A stretch of DNA of 64,000 bases. It comes from Acanthornis magna. Its lineage: Eukaryota; Chordata; Aves; Passeriformes; Acanthizidae. The notes under the pieces are model-generated. The model was not told the origin of the DNA. It saw nothing but the letters and a program-made list of their open reading frames with translations, and ran no database searches. Below are positions 20,620 to 33,199 of the stretch, in pieces. The position numbers and the translations under genes are program-made. The DNA lies in assembly GCA_036785705.1 (NCBI GenBank), contig JAWUZG010000159.1, positions 1,984,001 through 2,048,000 on the forward strand, in the 5' to 3' direction. Every line of letters begins with the position of its first letter. Position 1 is the stretch's first letter.

Positions 20620-23600
20620 TTCTGCTTCCCACACTGCCTTGGGTGGGACCCTGGGATTCAAGACAGAAAACCAGTCCTGGTCCTCTCTGCCTCTGTGCAG
20701 CAGAAGTGGAACATCTGCATGTGTCCAGATGTTAAAACACAGGAGCTATGGCAATGCAGCGTCAGTAAAGCTTGTAGATGCAGAGGTGTCAATGTGAGTG
20801 TGTTGGTAAGGATGTGCAGAATGCAAACCTGCAGGAGGTAATATTGTGTGTGCAGAGAAAACCCTTGAAAACTACGATGAGTTTTTCAAAATGTCTTTTG
20901 TGAACAGTGATGGCAAATTATTGGCCAGTCACATAAAGGTTTAAAAGGTCAGTAAAGCTCTTCGTGTCTGTGGGGAGAGGAACATTCTAGCATTTGTGGT
21001 TATGAAATATTACAGAACTCTGTGCTGCTTACAGCTGCAAAAGCAAACTGTTGTAAAGGAGTAAATTGTTGTACCAGTTTACTCACCCTTGTCTTATCTT
21101 GGGTTCTAAAACAGGAAAAGAAAATGAAATGGGGACTGGTCATCCTGGGGGTGAAATATGAGAGTCTCTGAGCATAGAGAGCTGAAGGAGGGGGGAAAGT
21201 TAATTAATCCATCAGGCTAAAATCCCCACTGTCAACTATTCTTTTCCACCAGAGTGTCTTGACAGTCAGAGCCCATGAGCAGCCTGAGGATGACAACCAA
21301 CAGGAAACTTGGGACCGAAATGAAGGAAGAAAAGCTCAGTAGTGTTTTCTTGGTAAAACTTGTGGCAGATGCCACATGGGAGTAAAGAGAAATAAAAGAA
21401 ACAAATATGAGGTGCCAGGGGAGGGAAGGGAGAAGCAAACATTTTTCTAATCCCTGAATCTGACAGCCAGTTTATGTGAAATAAACTCTGAAGGCTCCTG
21501 CCTTCCCCAAGGTATTTTCTTTCTAAATAGATCTATAGATACACTAATTAGTCAAAGGAGAAGCACAGGAGTTAATCCCTAATCATGTAAATGTGTTGTT
21601 TCAATTAATTAATGCACGTGGCACTTGTGCTCTAGTGATCGGCACCCTAAGGAAAGACAGAGGAAAATAATCATATTTAACAGTCTACTCCCATTAATTC
21701 CTCCAAACACTAATGGTGTGTCAAAGCTTCCCATAGTCTCTCTCTATAATTCAGTGTTGTTTTCCAGTGGTGTGTTATAAATTAGCTGGAATCACAGGCT
21801 GGAAGTTATAGTTCTGGTAAAAAGAAAAAACAAAGGTTTTTGGGTGGGGTTTTTTTTGGTTTTTGGTTTTTTTTTTTTTTTTGGGCGGGGTGGTTTTTTT
21901 TTGTGACTCCATGAAGGGGTGCAAGGAAGGGGAGAAGTGAAACACTGTTTTCTGGGTGCTGATGGGGCTTTGCCAGTCTATAGAATTATAGGGGGATTGT
22001 TAGAGCAAGCAGAAAGACCTGGAAGAACAAAACAAGTCACCGAAGAGAATATTTGCAGCCATGAAACGATTCTTTCCTTAATTAAGCACCTTACTGACCT
22101 ACCTAAAATATCTACCCAAACCGTTTCTGCTCTCTTTTTGCCAAATGTTAGCATTTCAGCTCAGACAGTCGTGATGAAGGTTAATAAAAAGGACATGTTT
22201 ATATAAACCTGAGGGACTGTAATGTCCTTTTTGTGCTGTTTCTGAGAACTGGAAGCACCAGGATCAGAATTAAAAGCTGCTTTGTTAAGGAAAAGGCGTA
22301 AAAGAAGTATATGGAACTAGGCCAGTGAGGGATGGACGAGCCCTTCAGAGCAGACAGCACAGAATGGGCTCACAGGAAAGCTCTGACCCCTTCCTTGGCA
22401 AGATAAAAATACCCACAAATGGGGTGAGAGAGGCATCTGTGGAGTAATTACCTCCTGGACTGGGCAAAGGCTGCTTTTATGAAAAGGCAGAGCATCTTTG
22501 GTCTGTCTGAGGTCTCTGAGGAGAGCTGTGATGTTTGCAGAGGTTGTTCTGTTTTAGTTTGCACTGACCAGCGGCAAACACGCCCTTATTGCAGCTCACC
22601 TTTTGGGATCTGGAGCTCCAGGGCGAGGGCTGATGCTCAGGATGGAGGATGTGCAGAGGTGCAGGAGCAAAGTTCTCGAGGCGCTGGTGGGACCTGCAGG
22701 GTTTGTGATCCACAAAGCCTTTTGTGCTTGTCCTGACAGCAGCAGCCTCCTCGGCCATGAAACAGCCCCAGAGTGATGGTTCTTCTCCAGCATAAATACA
22801 ATTATTGGAAATGATTGAAGAGGTAATTAGAGAAGGGGCAGGAGACAGCTGAATTGCAGAGGCCAGGGTGTGCCATGGCTGTAAAAATTGGGATTTTTGT
22901 GTCTGTTCTAACACATGTAGCTGGTGGACAGGACTGAGAGGAGCTCTGGGGTGTTGGCAGCCCAGGGAAGCTGAGGTTCGTGGCTCTGGGGGTACATTTG
23001 ATTTTGGCTGCTTTGCACCTGGCTGCACAGCTCAAGGTTTGATCAATCCTGCTGGAAGTACAATTTTTTTGAAAAATCTTTGGAAATGCACTGCAGAGGG
23101 TCTGGGGGCAATGCTGGGGGCAAATGCATTTGGAGCACTTTGGCCTCACAGGCCAAATCTATCTATTATAAATTCGATTTTTTGGAATCTTTTTTCTTTC
23201 CCTTTCTTGGAGAACTCTCACTGCAGCTTCCTCAAAGGTTTTCTCCTCCTAGAAAGCAGGCAAAGAAGGCTCCTCACAAGTCAGTCCCAGCATTTCCCAG
23301 GCCGATGAAGAGGAAGGCTTTGCCATAACAAATTGTGAACTTTGCCCTGGCTCTGCAGCTTGCCAGCATAAACACCCACCCACACTGGCTGAGCCACATC
23401 TGTGCGATGCTCAATGCAATTAGAAACTGCTTTTTCTCAATTTATTGGGGTGGGTAGGGGAATATCTGAGTTTTTTATGGCATTGTTTCCCCACCTGTTG
23501 CTACAGCAACTGTTTTGTCAGGCTGCTGATTTGGCTGTTTGAGTGACAGAAGGTTTAATTTTGCTTTAGCAAATTATCCCTCTCCCTTGAGCATGATTTC

Positions 23601-24653
23601 CTCGGGTGCAGAATTCCTCGTGCAGCTTTCTGTCACTTCAGAGAGCATCTTTTTGAAAGATCACATCTCTCTGATTCCCACTCGGAGCACGAAACCTTCC
23701 GTTTGTCCATTTGCTGGACTGGCTGAGATTCACTTCTCTCCTTTGCAGGCCAATCTTCACATTTGTGCCCTGGTGGTTGTCTAAAACCAGAGTCAGCTCC
23801 AAACCAAGCCCTTAGTGACAAAAGACACTCAAGACCTACAGAAAGTAAGTGGATTGCTGTGGGGAAATCACGAGTCTGCTCTGAAGTCCAAGGACATCAG
23901 TGAAAAGCACAGGAAACTGCTGTTTCACCCAAAATAAACCAAATTTGTCTCTGCCCAATGTGGAACAATGCTTTCAGCAGGGCTGGGAGTTGCAATTATT
24001 TTGCTCTTCTACCTAAACCGATCAAGAACTATGACAAGATTATTTTCTTGCTAGTTCTTTCTCCTTTTTTTATTTTTTTTTTTAAATGTAATTATTCTGA
24101 AGCTTAGAAACAGTATTAATCTCCTGCTGAACTGTATTTATGACCAGTTTATTGCCACTTGTTTAACTGAGCTGGAGTGGGCCTGATCCAGAGAGGACAG
24201 GAAGCAATTGCCCATTTCTGAACAGTTTGGAAAGAAATCTGAAAAGCTAAAATCCCAGTTATTCTCTCCCTCCCCTCCCCCACCATTCAGTTCTGAAGCA
24301 CTGTTAATAGTTTTAATTTATATAAGCAGAACTTGCCTGCTTGAAATTTTGCATTTTCTTTCCCAGTTTACAACTTCCTCTAGTGGCTTAAGGACTTCGT
24401 GCTTGCTCCTAGCAAATTTTTCTTTGAAACCTCAGTGCAGACAAAAAAAAAAGAAGTGAGTTTTTGTCTGTTCTACTCTCCTATGTCCAGCCTCCCGTTG
24501 CTCCTGTTTTCCGAGCAGATTTACACCTGATTTGGTCCCGTTTTAGGGAAAGCGGGGAAGGCTCGGGAGCTGTTTGCCATCAGCAGTGTCGCAGGGTCCC
24601 CTCGATGTGGAGCATCCCAGCATCCCCGCGCTCGGGCCATGAGTGATGGAGCT
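20620..24653. other. Single-copy stretch with a T/G homopolymeric region
   Basis: Apart from the T/G tract at 21,837-21,903 and short T runs near 24,064-24,085 I recognise no element. Overlapping frames on both strands at 22,477-23,308 (up to 183 residues) are typical chance frames in GC-richer DNA and show no domain. Confidence 0.45.
21837..21903 (+). repeat. T/G-rich low-complexity tract
   Basis: Alternating T runs and short G runs, the longest T run being about 16 bases. Confidence 0.85.
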
Positions 24654-24667
24654 CTGCCACCTTGTGG
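24654..24667 (-). promoter_or_regulatory. CTCF-like motif
   Basis: The minus strand reads CCACAAGGTGGCAG. This agrees with the CTCF core (CCA-C-Y-AG-G-T-GGCAG type) at all but one position. A single sequence match is weak evidence, and occupancy is not shown. Confidence 0.3.
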
Positions 24668-24997
24668 GGCTTTTCACCGTGTCACCTCAGCTGCCTGTCA
24701 GCTTTCACACCCCAAAGATCCCTTTTCTTACTTTGTACCTTACAGGGAGCTCCAAAAAGAAATTTGCGAGGTGCTGGAAAATGTTCCTGGAAATCCTTGG
24801 ATGGTGTCTCAAAGATCGCAATTGATGCTTAAAGTTATAATTTCAGTGAAACGTCTTGGGAGAAATGCGATGTTTGCATTGACTCCGGTGCTCTTCCCTG
24901 ATGGGTTTTGGGTGCTCTCAGTGTTTCTGTGCAGGATCTCGGTGGCAGCAGGAGGAGCAGGGTGAGGTCTGCAGGTCAGGACCAGAGGGTCCGTGGT

Positions 24998-25193
24998 ACC
25001 TTGGACACCTCCAGGGATCCAGGGGGACCCACAGCTTCCCTGGGCACCTGTGCCAGTGCCTCAGCACCCTTACAGGGAAGAATTCCTTCCTAACATCTAA
25101 TTTAAATCTATTCTCTTTCAGCTTGAAGCCATTCCCTCTTGTCCTGTCACTACCATTCCAGCAATCCCTCAGAAGTCCCCCTGGGGTTTGAAG
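24998..25193 (-). repeat. CR1 LINE fragment
   Basis: The plus strand matches the reverse complement of the CR1 3' region: CCTTGGACACCTCCAGGGAT, a cluster near CTTCCCTGGGCA, CAGGGAAGAATT, then the segment ending in GAAGCCATTCCC and CTTGTCCTGTC. The extreme 3' tail is missing at the left. Confidence 0.85.
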
Positions 25194-28069
25194 ATTTCTT
25201 CATCCCACAGGTAGGATGCTTTTGATAATCTGTTGTGGAGTTTTATGAATCTGATCTATTGCACAGCAAGCAAATATTCTGAGGTAAAACTTTATTTTAG
25301 GAACATCCTATTTGTCTCAGGCATAGCAGAGATATTTTACCCATCTCTAAGTTTACCACCTGGGAAACTTTTCAGCCACAAATAGTCAAGAGTTGCTGTT
25401 CTGAATGTTCAGAACTGTGTGACAGGTTAAAAACAAATAAAAATAACCCTCCAAAGCACAGAACAGGTTTCTGATCTCTTCTGCTGTATGCCTGTGGGGC
25501 TTTGCGGGAGAATAAACTCCCACAGACTTGATTTGCTTTAAAACAATAGAAGTGCTAGATTTGGAAGAAAATCTGCTCTGTTTTTGTTTAAATGGTTGCT
25601 ATTGTTTGCTCTGCTCTTTTGGGAAGGAGTGACTCACCACCTGAAATCGGTATGTGCTCAGAAAAGGTTTCAATTTTAACTAAAAAGCCAACAAAATTAA
25701 TCTCCAAGCAACTATATCCTGACAATTTACGATGTCAGGTCTCATTTGTGGCAATACAGAATATAAAAACAATTCCCTCCCCCAGCCAGAAGGAGTTGTA
25801 ATTCTTAAAGGAAATAAAGCAAACAAGGGAGCTTGAGCTAACAGCACCAAACTGTAGGATAATCTGCAGGATTATCCTTTAGGTATTGATCTCAAGAAAA
25901 AGAGGAGCAGCTGCAGAATCCTCTCAGGGCAAAATAATTGTGTCTGAAAGCTTGTTTGCCAACTGATCTGTATCCAGAGCAAAGGAATTATTTTGGCCTT
26001 CATGGGGGGCAGGGGGAAATGTCAGACATGATAATTTAGTTTGCTGCTGGGATGGTGCTGGGAAAGCCTCACAACCTGCTGAGGCTCTGCACCACTGAGT
26101 TTCCTCTCGAAATATGTTTTTTTTATTTTTACCCCTCAGAAAAGCCATGCTATCCTGGTCTCCCTTCTTAGCTGCTCCATGGAGGGAAGTGATTTCCCTC
26201 TGCAGAGTCCTTCTGGCGCTGCTGGAAGTGACAGTGTTCACACCCCTCTGCTCCCTCGGTCCCTGTCCTGCCCCGTGGTGGGAACAGCAGTGTGACATCG
26301 GGGTGGCAGAGTCCCCGTGGAGCACAAAGGATGCTCCAGGGAGGGCTCAGAGGGAAGAGCACAGAGCTGGGTGATGCTGGCTGCCAAGCTAAACTGAGCT
26401 GATATTTAGGCTGGGACTGAGAAATTGGTATTTTGTGCTGAGTGAGGCTGAAGCGAGGAGAGGCAGAACAGAGCTGTGAGCTGTGGCAGCTGGAGGAGGG
26501 ATGAGCATCTGGGAGAGATGCTGTGAGCTCCCTTTGTGCCATCCAACAAACCTGGCTCTGTTGCAGCCCTGAGGCTGGAGGAAGACAGAGCAGGAAGGAA
26601 TATTGCCTGTCCTGGAAGTGGGAGTGCTACAAAGCCTGCATTGAAGGAAGGGGATGAATTGAGAGGGTCCTTTTAGTCCTTGGAAACCTTTCTGAGTGAG
26701 TCTGAGGCGCTTTGGAGTTGTCTTTGCTTGCTGAGGGATGCATTGACAGGGCCTGACCTCATTTCCCCTGGAGCACAGACTGCTGTGTATTCCCTCTGCT
26801 TTATCAATCCAAAAGCTCTGTCCCTCTCCCATTTGTTTGCACAAGATCCCCACGTGTCTGTCCTGGGTGGGGGCTGTCCTTTCCTTGTGTGTCCCCAAAA
26901 TGAACCATCTCAAAATTAACTTCAGAGTAATTTATTATTGTTATTTCAAACCTGCCTTGCATTAGATTGATTCCTTTTGAGCTCTGCAGCATGAACCCTG
27001 TTGCCAGTTTTACAATTCTCACCTGGGTGGCAGCTCCTTTGGGAAGCCACTGCTTGCTCTGGCTCCTGCTGCAAATCCCTGGTCACCTGAGGTCTGTGTG
27101 ACCCCTTGTCACCACTGCTGGGCTGGAACAGCTCTGCCCTGGCCTTTTGGGGTGGTTTGACTTCCTCTGTTCCCTCTCCTGAATGGAGAGGGGACCCTCT
27201 CCTTCCAATTCACCATTAAAGTTGCGCAGGGAAGGAGGAGTAGCAGATCCAAATCTGTCTGGGATGGATGAATGTGCAGCTTAATCATGCAGAGGAAGCC
27301 TAAGACATACAGAACAGGATTTTTTGACTCTAAGCCATGAAGTTACTCAGGCATTCTTCTCCTCTCTCCTTTCCTGCTGTGAGAGCTCTGCATGGTGCCC
27401 GGCGAGGTGCAGATGTAGGGATTCTTCCATTTGCCATCAGCTACTCCTGGAAGAAGATATGCAGGAGACTAAAAATTTCAGTGGTCTTGGAGGAGGAACA
27501 GGACTAAAATCCCATCTGGAGTTTGCAGAGAGTGGAGGGGGATGGCACTGAGAGGGCACTGTCCCCTCGTGTCATCACATCAGACAAGAGCAGGGCAGGG
27601 GAGGTGGAGACTGACCTGCCCTAAAAAACCTCGTGTAAGAACTTTTAATTCTGGGTGAGTTCAGGGAAAGAAAGGGGAAGGGCAGGAATAACCCTGGACA
27701 TCCCGGCGTGGCTGTGCTGGGGGTCTTGCTCCTGGTGTTTTGGTGTGGTAGAGCTCTGTTCCACTGGGAATTTGGGGAAAACCACCAGGAACACTAAAGA
27801 ACATGCCAGAGGAGTACAGTGTGAGGATGGGGATTGAGATCACCGGGGTTCAGGGTGCTCCTCACAGCAGGGAAGGATTTTTTGCAGTCCTTCTGCAAAC
27901 TCCCACAAGTTAATGCTGCAAAACCCAGCTCGGGGAAGCACCGAGGAGGTGCCTGAGGGTGTTCCAGCCGCAGTCCTCTGCCTTCAGCCGAGGAGGAACT
28001 GCTGGGCAGGACACGCTGTGCAGCACATCAGGCTTGAGGCTTTGGGCTTGTGCTGAGAGAGAAGATTTT
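25194..28069. other. Single-copy stretch, no gene recognised
   Basis: No repeats are recognisable. Frames at 25,924-26,913 on the minus strand reach 174 residues but have no domain and overlap one another and plus-strand frames. Composition rises in GC after about 26,000. Confidence 0.45.
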
Positions 28070-28387
28070 GAGTGGCGACCGAATCCCCCGTTCCAGTCTC
28101 TGGGGTGTGTGTGGCTGACGTCTCGCGGAAGCTCGTGAGTAATCAGGCAGTCAGCACACGCAAAATGGTGAAAGAACGAGAGCTTTATTTACAATTCTTT
28201 CTTTTTATATACATTAATAGTCTAACAATTATTGGTCGACAGTTTTCCACCCACCAAAAGGATTGGCTGGAGCCTTACAGCATCCAGTGCCAAAACAAAA
28301 GATTAGAAAAGCACAAGAATTCAGCTTATCTCTATTCCCCATGAGAAAGAAGAGAAAAACTTTTAGAATAGTGCATCCACACTGACA
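28070..28387 (-). mobile_element. Probable solo LTR (family F)
   Basis: On the minus strand the segment reads like a short LTR. A TGTCAGTG start lies at 28,387, a TATATAAAAA-type box at about 28,203-28,213, AATAAA about 20 bp later (28,184-28,189), then a GC-richer U5-like end towards 28,070. The TATA to AATAAA spacing is short. Boundaries are tentative because I find no target duplication or second copy in the window. An alternative is a fragment of a larger element. Confidence 0.5.
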
Positions 28388-28899
28388 TGCAATGGAATTA
28401 TTTCCATCCTGCCTGTTGAGCTGCTGCTGCTACTGAGACATCCCTGAGCCGGCAGCTCTCACATCAGTAGATGGCAGCAGCTTCTCGGGAGCTGCTGGAG
28501 GAGCCTTTAGCTTCTGGAGCTCAGCCTTTCCCTTCCCTGCCTTCCCCTGGCTCCCAGCCCGGCCTCCTGCCACAACCCAAACTGTAGATGGCAGCAGGAA
28601 AAAGATCTTCCTATTTCTTTGTGGCTTCTGCCCTGGATAGTATTTTCGTGCTGCTGGCTCTTAGACCCCACCGGCTCTGGGTTTTTGGGTCAGGTCACAG
28701 CCCTGGCTGGGCTTAGGTCACTTTGCAGGCTTGGATGGCTGGGTTGAGAGAATTTTCCCAACAATCTGCATGGGGTGTGCGTGGAAAACACCTGGGAGTG
28801 CCCAGGGGGGTGTGAAGGGGGGATGCTCCCACTAAACCACACATCACAGCAGCCCAAAAGTTGTGCTACAAACTGGTGCCTCACAGCCAAGAGGGAAAA
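28388..28899. other. Single-copy stretch, no gene recognised
   Basis: GC-rich sequence without a recognisable element. Confidence 0.4.
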
Positions 28900-29018
28900 G
28901 TGGCTTCTCGTAAAGGAGACAGGGTTTTAGCAAGAGTTGTGCTGGCAGAGAAATTGTGCCATCTCCATCCTTGGAGGTTTTCAAAGCTTGACTGGATGAG
29001 GCCTCAGCATCCTGAATT
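28900..29018 (+). repeat. CR1 LINE fragment next to a tandem array
   Basis: The segment CATCTCCATCCTTGGAGGTT followed by TTCAAAGCTTGACTGGATGA matches the conserved CR1 stretch at the end of ORF2 and start of the 3' UTR, in plus orientation. The left limit is approximate. Confidence 0.7.
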
Positions 29019-29046
29019 AACTTCAAACTTCAGCCCTGAAAGGGCT

Positions 29047-29383
29047 GGATCAGGGATATCCAGATATCCTCCTCAGAAAGGAGGTTGGATCAGGGATATC
29101 CAGATATCCTCCTCAGAAAGGAGGTTGGATCAGGGATATCCAGATATCCTCCTCAGAAAGGAGGTTGGATCAGGGATATCCAGATATCCTCCTCAGAAGG
29201 GAAGGCTGGATCAGGGATATCCAGATATCCTCCTCAGAAAGGAGGTTGGATCAGGGATATCCAGATATCCTCCTCAGAAAGGAGGTTGGATCAGGGATAT
29301 CCAGATATCCTCCTAGAAAGGAGGTTGGATCAGGGAAATCCAGATATCCTCCTAGAAAGGAGGTTGGATCAGGGATATCCAGA
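29047..29383 (+). repeat. Tandem repeat, 40-bp palindromic unit, 8.4 copies
   Basis: Units begin at 29,047, 29,087, 29,127, 29,167, 29,208, 29,248, 29,288, 29,327 and 29,366 (partial), with one 41-bp and one 39-bp variant. Each unit carries GGATATCCAGATATCC (a 7-bp inverted repeat with a 2-bp centre), and in most units CCTCCT paired with AGGAGG across a short loop. Translations of the array in several frames give periodic peptides and should not be read as genes. Confidence 0.95.
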
Positions 29384-30276
29384 GGTTTTCTCTGCTTGTC
29401 AGTCTCCTCTCTGACTTTCTGCTCTGCTGTGCTGATCACACTCTGCTGGGCTAGTGTAACCTGGTTTTCTCTGCCTTCTAAGCCTTTGCATTGCTGCCCC
29501 TCCTTGAGGCAGGGTAGGTGAGTCTTCAGAAACTCCATCCAGGCTGTTTGACCCCTCACAAACAGCAGTCAGTGTGCCCTGGCTGTGTCTGTAGGACCCT
29601 CAGGCCACATCCATCCATGTCTCCCATGTACAGCCATAAACCTTCCTGAGGTGCTTTTGAGACTCTGTTTGGTGAATTTGTTTAAAGTTTCCCTCTTGGT
29701 TGATGTAACAGGAGTTTAGAGAGCTGATGTCCTAAAGAACTTGGAGCAGTTGAAGAAAATATCACCCAGCAGAGGAGGAAGTTTTATCGTGGTATTTGCC
29801 AGCTAGGAAGAAAAATCTAGATTAAGGTGAATCACAGAAAAGGCTGCCTTGAAATGAGAGCTATTAGCTATTAGAGTAACTCATGAGGAGAGAATATTTA
29901 GGCTATTTAATGCACCATAAATTACATAGGAATTCTCATGCTTTAACGCAGTAGTCACTTGATTTAAATCTGCTTCTCTACTCAGCTTCCTATAATTACA
30001 GCATAGCTACCAGCCACATCCCAGCCACCTGCAGTGCCTGTTCCCAGTGAAAGGGACTCCCAGATGTTCGACACCTCTCGGCACAGGGTCCCAAATCTAT
30101 GGGGTCTCTGTGGCGGAGCTGCCGAGTCCCACTCCCGCCCCGCCAGCGGCTCTTGATCCGCCCGGCTGCTTTTCACTCTGCATCTCTCTTTGTGGAGCTG
30201 GGAAAGCATCCAGAGCAGCTGTGTTAGGACCTGTCAATCTCAAATTGCAAAGTCATAAGGAGGGAAAATAATCATC

Positions 30277-30296
30277 GTAATAATAATAATAATAAA
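30277..30296 (+). repeat. (TAA)n microsatellite
   Basis: About six to seven perfect trinucleotide units. Confidence 0.85.
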
Positions 30297-30309
30297 GTCA
30301 TCAACTTGT

Positions 30310-30560
30310 CTTACCCTCTAACAGAGAAAACGTTTTGGTTGGAGGTTTGCATTAGCTATAATTTTCCCCAAGCTGATTTCTCCCTGTGATGCCACTATAG
30401 AGCCTCTAAACGATGCTCAGGCAAAATCTCCTCTGACATTCATCTCTGTTTACAGAGCTCATCCAAAAACAAGAGGCCTTTTCTTCACTTTATTCAGCAT
30501 CGCCACGACTCGGTTGCCAAGGCATCAGCCTTTGATTCCTGCAGTTTGGCTCTGACCGGT
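30310..30560. promoter_or_regulatory. Candidate conserved noncoding element
   Basis: A low-repeat, non-coding block containing GTTGCCAAGGCATC (30,513-30,526), two mismatches from the RFX X-box GTTNCCATGGNAAC, and several A/T-core motifs. The regulatory role is inferred only from texture and this motif. Confidence 0.25.
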
Positions 30561-31299
30561 GATGCCTGACACCTCCTGATCACTGAGCGGTGAGTTCAGG
30601 CACCCCAGCACCCATCCTGCTGCTGATGGCACCGTGTCCCCGAGCAGGGACATCTCCCTGCACTGCCCAGGTTTGGTTAGCTCCTTCCCGAGCCTGACAT
30701 TGGGATCTGCCTTCAAACCTGATTTGTCAAGGGCTAAAACACAGGTGGGAAGGACTCTGGAAAAATATTTTATCATGACTTGTGCATTTGGGGCTGTTCA
30801 GCCAAAATCAGCTTTGTTCTCTGGCTGAGTGGAAGGGCTGGCCAGGAAGACCCTGAGACAAGGCTCATGAAGCTCTTGATGGGTCAGGAGCAAGGTGTGG
30901 CTGTTGTGAACTCTCCTCTGCTCACTCTCCCAGCCACACCACCTTCACCAGCTGAAGCACATCTGCCCTCAAATATGCAGGGATTTCTGGAAAAACAACA
31001 TCTGCCTACCCCACTGTCCTGAGTCAATCAGTTCAAGGTCTGAGCTGATCTTGGATGAGAGCTCTCTCAGCAGCCCCTCTAAGCCCCCCATCCCTGCACT
31101 GCTGCTAAAGCTGCCAATATTTATTTATAGCTTCGAATCCAAGTGTGATCCATGGAAAAAATGTTTCTCCGTTTCTGGTTTTCCACCAAAAATAAAAGAA
31201 ACATGTTCTAAGCTGCACAGCATGCCAAGGGAAAAGAGTGGAGGGAAGCGAGTTGGGAAGGGACGGAGACTGAATCTTGATGCCTTTAAGTCACTCAGA

Positions 31300-31530
31300 T
31301 GAAGTTCATTTCTCCTTGTCTGTACAAGGTTGGACTCTTTGCATTTTCATGGTAAATTTGTTTACCGAGCCGTTGTTGAAATTCTGGAAGCAGAGAAAAT
31401 GCATTTGCTCCATAACCTTTCCGGATCTGACAAGTCCTATAAAATCTATTAAAGCCTTTAATGAAATCCCCGCTCGGAGCCAGCTCCCATGAATGAATGT
31501 GGAATCGGAATTTAAATTAAAATGTTGTTT
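31300..31530. promoter_or_regulatory. Candidate conserved noncoding element
   Basis: The block has no repeat similarity and no sustained frame. It mixes TTTAC, ATTTAAATTAAA and octamer-like ATGCATTTGC words, which resembles vertebrate developmental enhancers. Alignment to other birds is needed. Confidence 0.25.
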
Positions 31531-33199
31531 TTGTAGTCTGTGGGCTTTAGCCTTGACAGAAATTAAAGGGACAGTTCACATTTGGGGGGCTGCTGCTTTC
31601 TCCCTGCAGTTTTTTACCACCGCGGAACACCTCTCCTTGCAGAGGATGGGTGTTTGAAGCTCTTTTCCTCCTGCTGAGCCTGTGGCCAGTTGGGAGCCCT
31701 CAGCTGCAAGCACAAAACCTGCTATACTGAATAATCTTAATTAGAAAAGAGTAAATTGCTTAATAGGCAGCACTGTCCTTTAAACAGGATGCAGAGCACT
31801 CGATAGTGAGTGGAGAGGTTTTGGGTCCAATCTCCCTTCTGAGGAGCACGGGGCTGTAGGAATAACCGCAGTGCCACTGTGGTCAAGGGCATTGTCACTT
31901 CCCTGTCCCCCTACCATCAGCCACTCGAGGACATGCTGTGGCTCAGCCCATGGGTCTTGGCACTGTGGAGACACTTCCAAGCAAGCCTCGGTAAGGAGCC
32001 TGATGTAAATCCATTGGATGTGCTTGGCTTTGCCTAGCCAAGGATTTAATTTCCATATGTAAATACAGGTCTGCGTGAGCAGGGGGGGGCAAGCAGTTCA
32101 TTATTTTTGATCTCTTCTGCACTGAGCAAAGAGAAACGTCCCACAGTGAAATTGTTCCTGAGCCTCCAAGAGAAAAGGCTGCTCAGGGTTTTGGTCACCT
32201 TCTCCTGAGCTTTGACCCTGTGCCAGCCTGGCCCTGCACAGGTCAGGGGTGGGCCAGGGTTTTCTGGGTCTCTACCTCCTTCCCCCAGTGAAAATTTTGC
32301 CAGGGTTTGCTGGGTTTGATTTCCCATGGAGTGATGCCACCAGCTGTCCCCTCTGCTTCTTTAGGTGTGTGTTTTCCAGCAAGAAGTGACAAAAGTCTGC
32401 CTTTGTTTCCTCACACAGGTTCGCTCGATTTTGACATATTTTGGATTTATGTATTTGTCCACAACTGCCTCAGCTCGTGCCATTCCCTGCAAGGAATCAG
32501 CTCTCTACCTGTGAGGAAGAAACATCCATCCTCCTTTCCTAGGAGCCAAAAGCTGCTCAGCTCGAGCTCCCCAGCTGCAGCTGCTCATCCATAGGCTAGG
32601 AGGTGACCAGAGGAGGCTGCAAAAGGTACCCAATTCACTTAATTTTGGAGATCTGAGCTTCTATTTACTCTTTCCACAGCTTGCAACTCCTTCTGTTTGT
32701 TTCTCATCATGTTTCTCCCTTTGCAAGTATTATTTTTACCCAGAGGGGCCATTTGGCCTGGATTTGTGCCACGTGTTGGGTTCCTCTCACCAGGCTGAAG
32801 AGTCCCCACTCAATTCCTGAAAACAAGTGGAGGATGCCTGGTACCCCTTGACCCTACCTGGGCTCGAGTGTCACTCAGCTTCTTCTCCATGTCCTTATCA
32901 TGAGGGCTGATTCCAGAAACACCTTCCCAATCCCCAAACCTGCCCTGGGCAGTGTCACACTGCAGGTCTCAGCACAGGATGGTGACTGCCACAAGCAAGG
33001 CATTATGAGAAGGGCTGCAGACCACAAATAAGTGCATAATAAACACATGTAAACAGTCATTTGGTTCATGGCTGATAAAGTTTCATGGTCCATTTTATCA
33101 CGGAGTACGCAGAGGAGGAAGGCTCAGGATTCAGGATGCTGCTGGCTGTGGACCAGCCCCTCTGTCCTGCAAGAGGTTTGGGTGTGATACCAAATGATG

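Larger units (their letters stand above)
29384..33199. other. Single-copy stretch with possible conserved noncoding blocks
   Basis: No gene is recognised. It includes a (TAA)n run at 30,277-30,296. Low-repeat blocks with homeodomain-like ATTA/TAAT cores at about 29,830-30,000, 30,310-30,560 and 31,300-31,530 are listed separately where most distinct. Confidence 0.45.

Noticed and set aside
24639..24965. 108-residue frame beside the CTCF-like site as a possible exon
   Set aside because: No recognisable domain, no convincing splice sites at its edges, and it overlaps other frames of similar length.
29251..29559. Repetitive proteins encoded by the 40-bp array
   Set aside because: Several frames on both strands read through; this is an effect of the repeat, not evidence of a gene.
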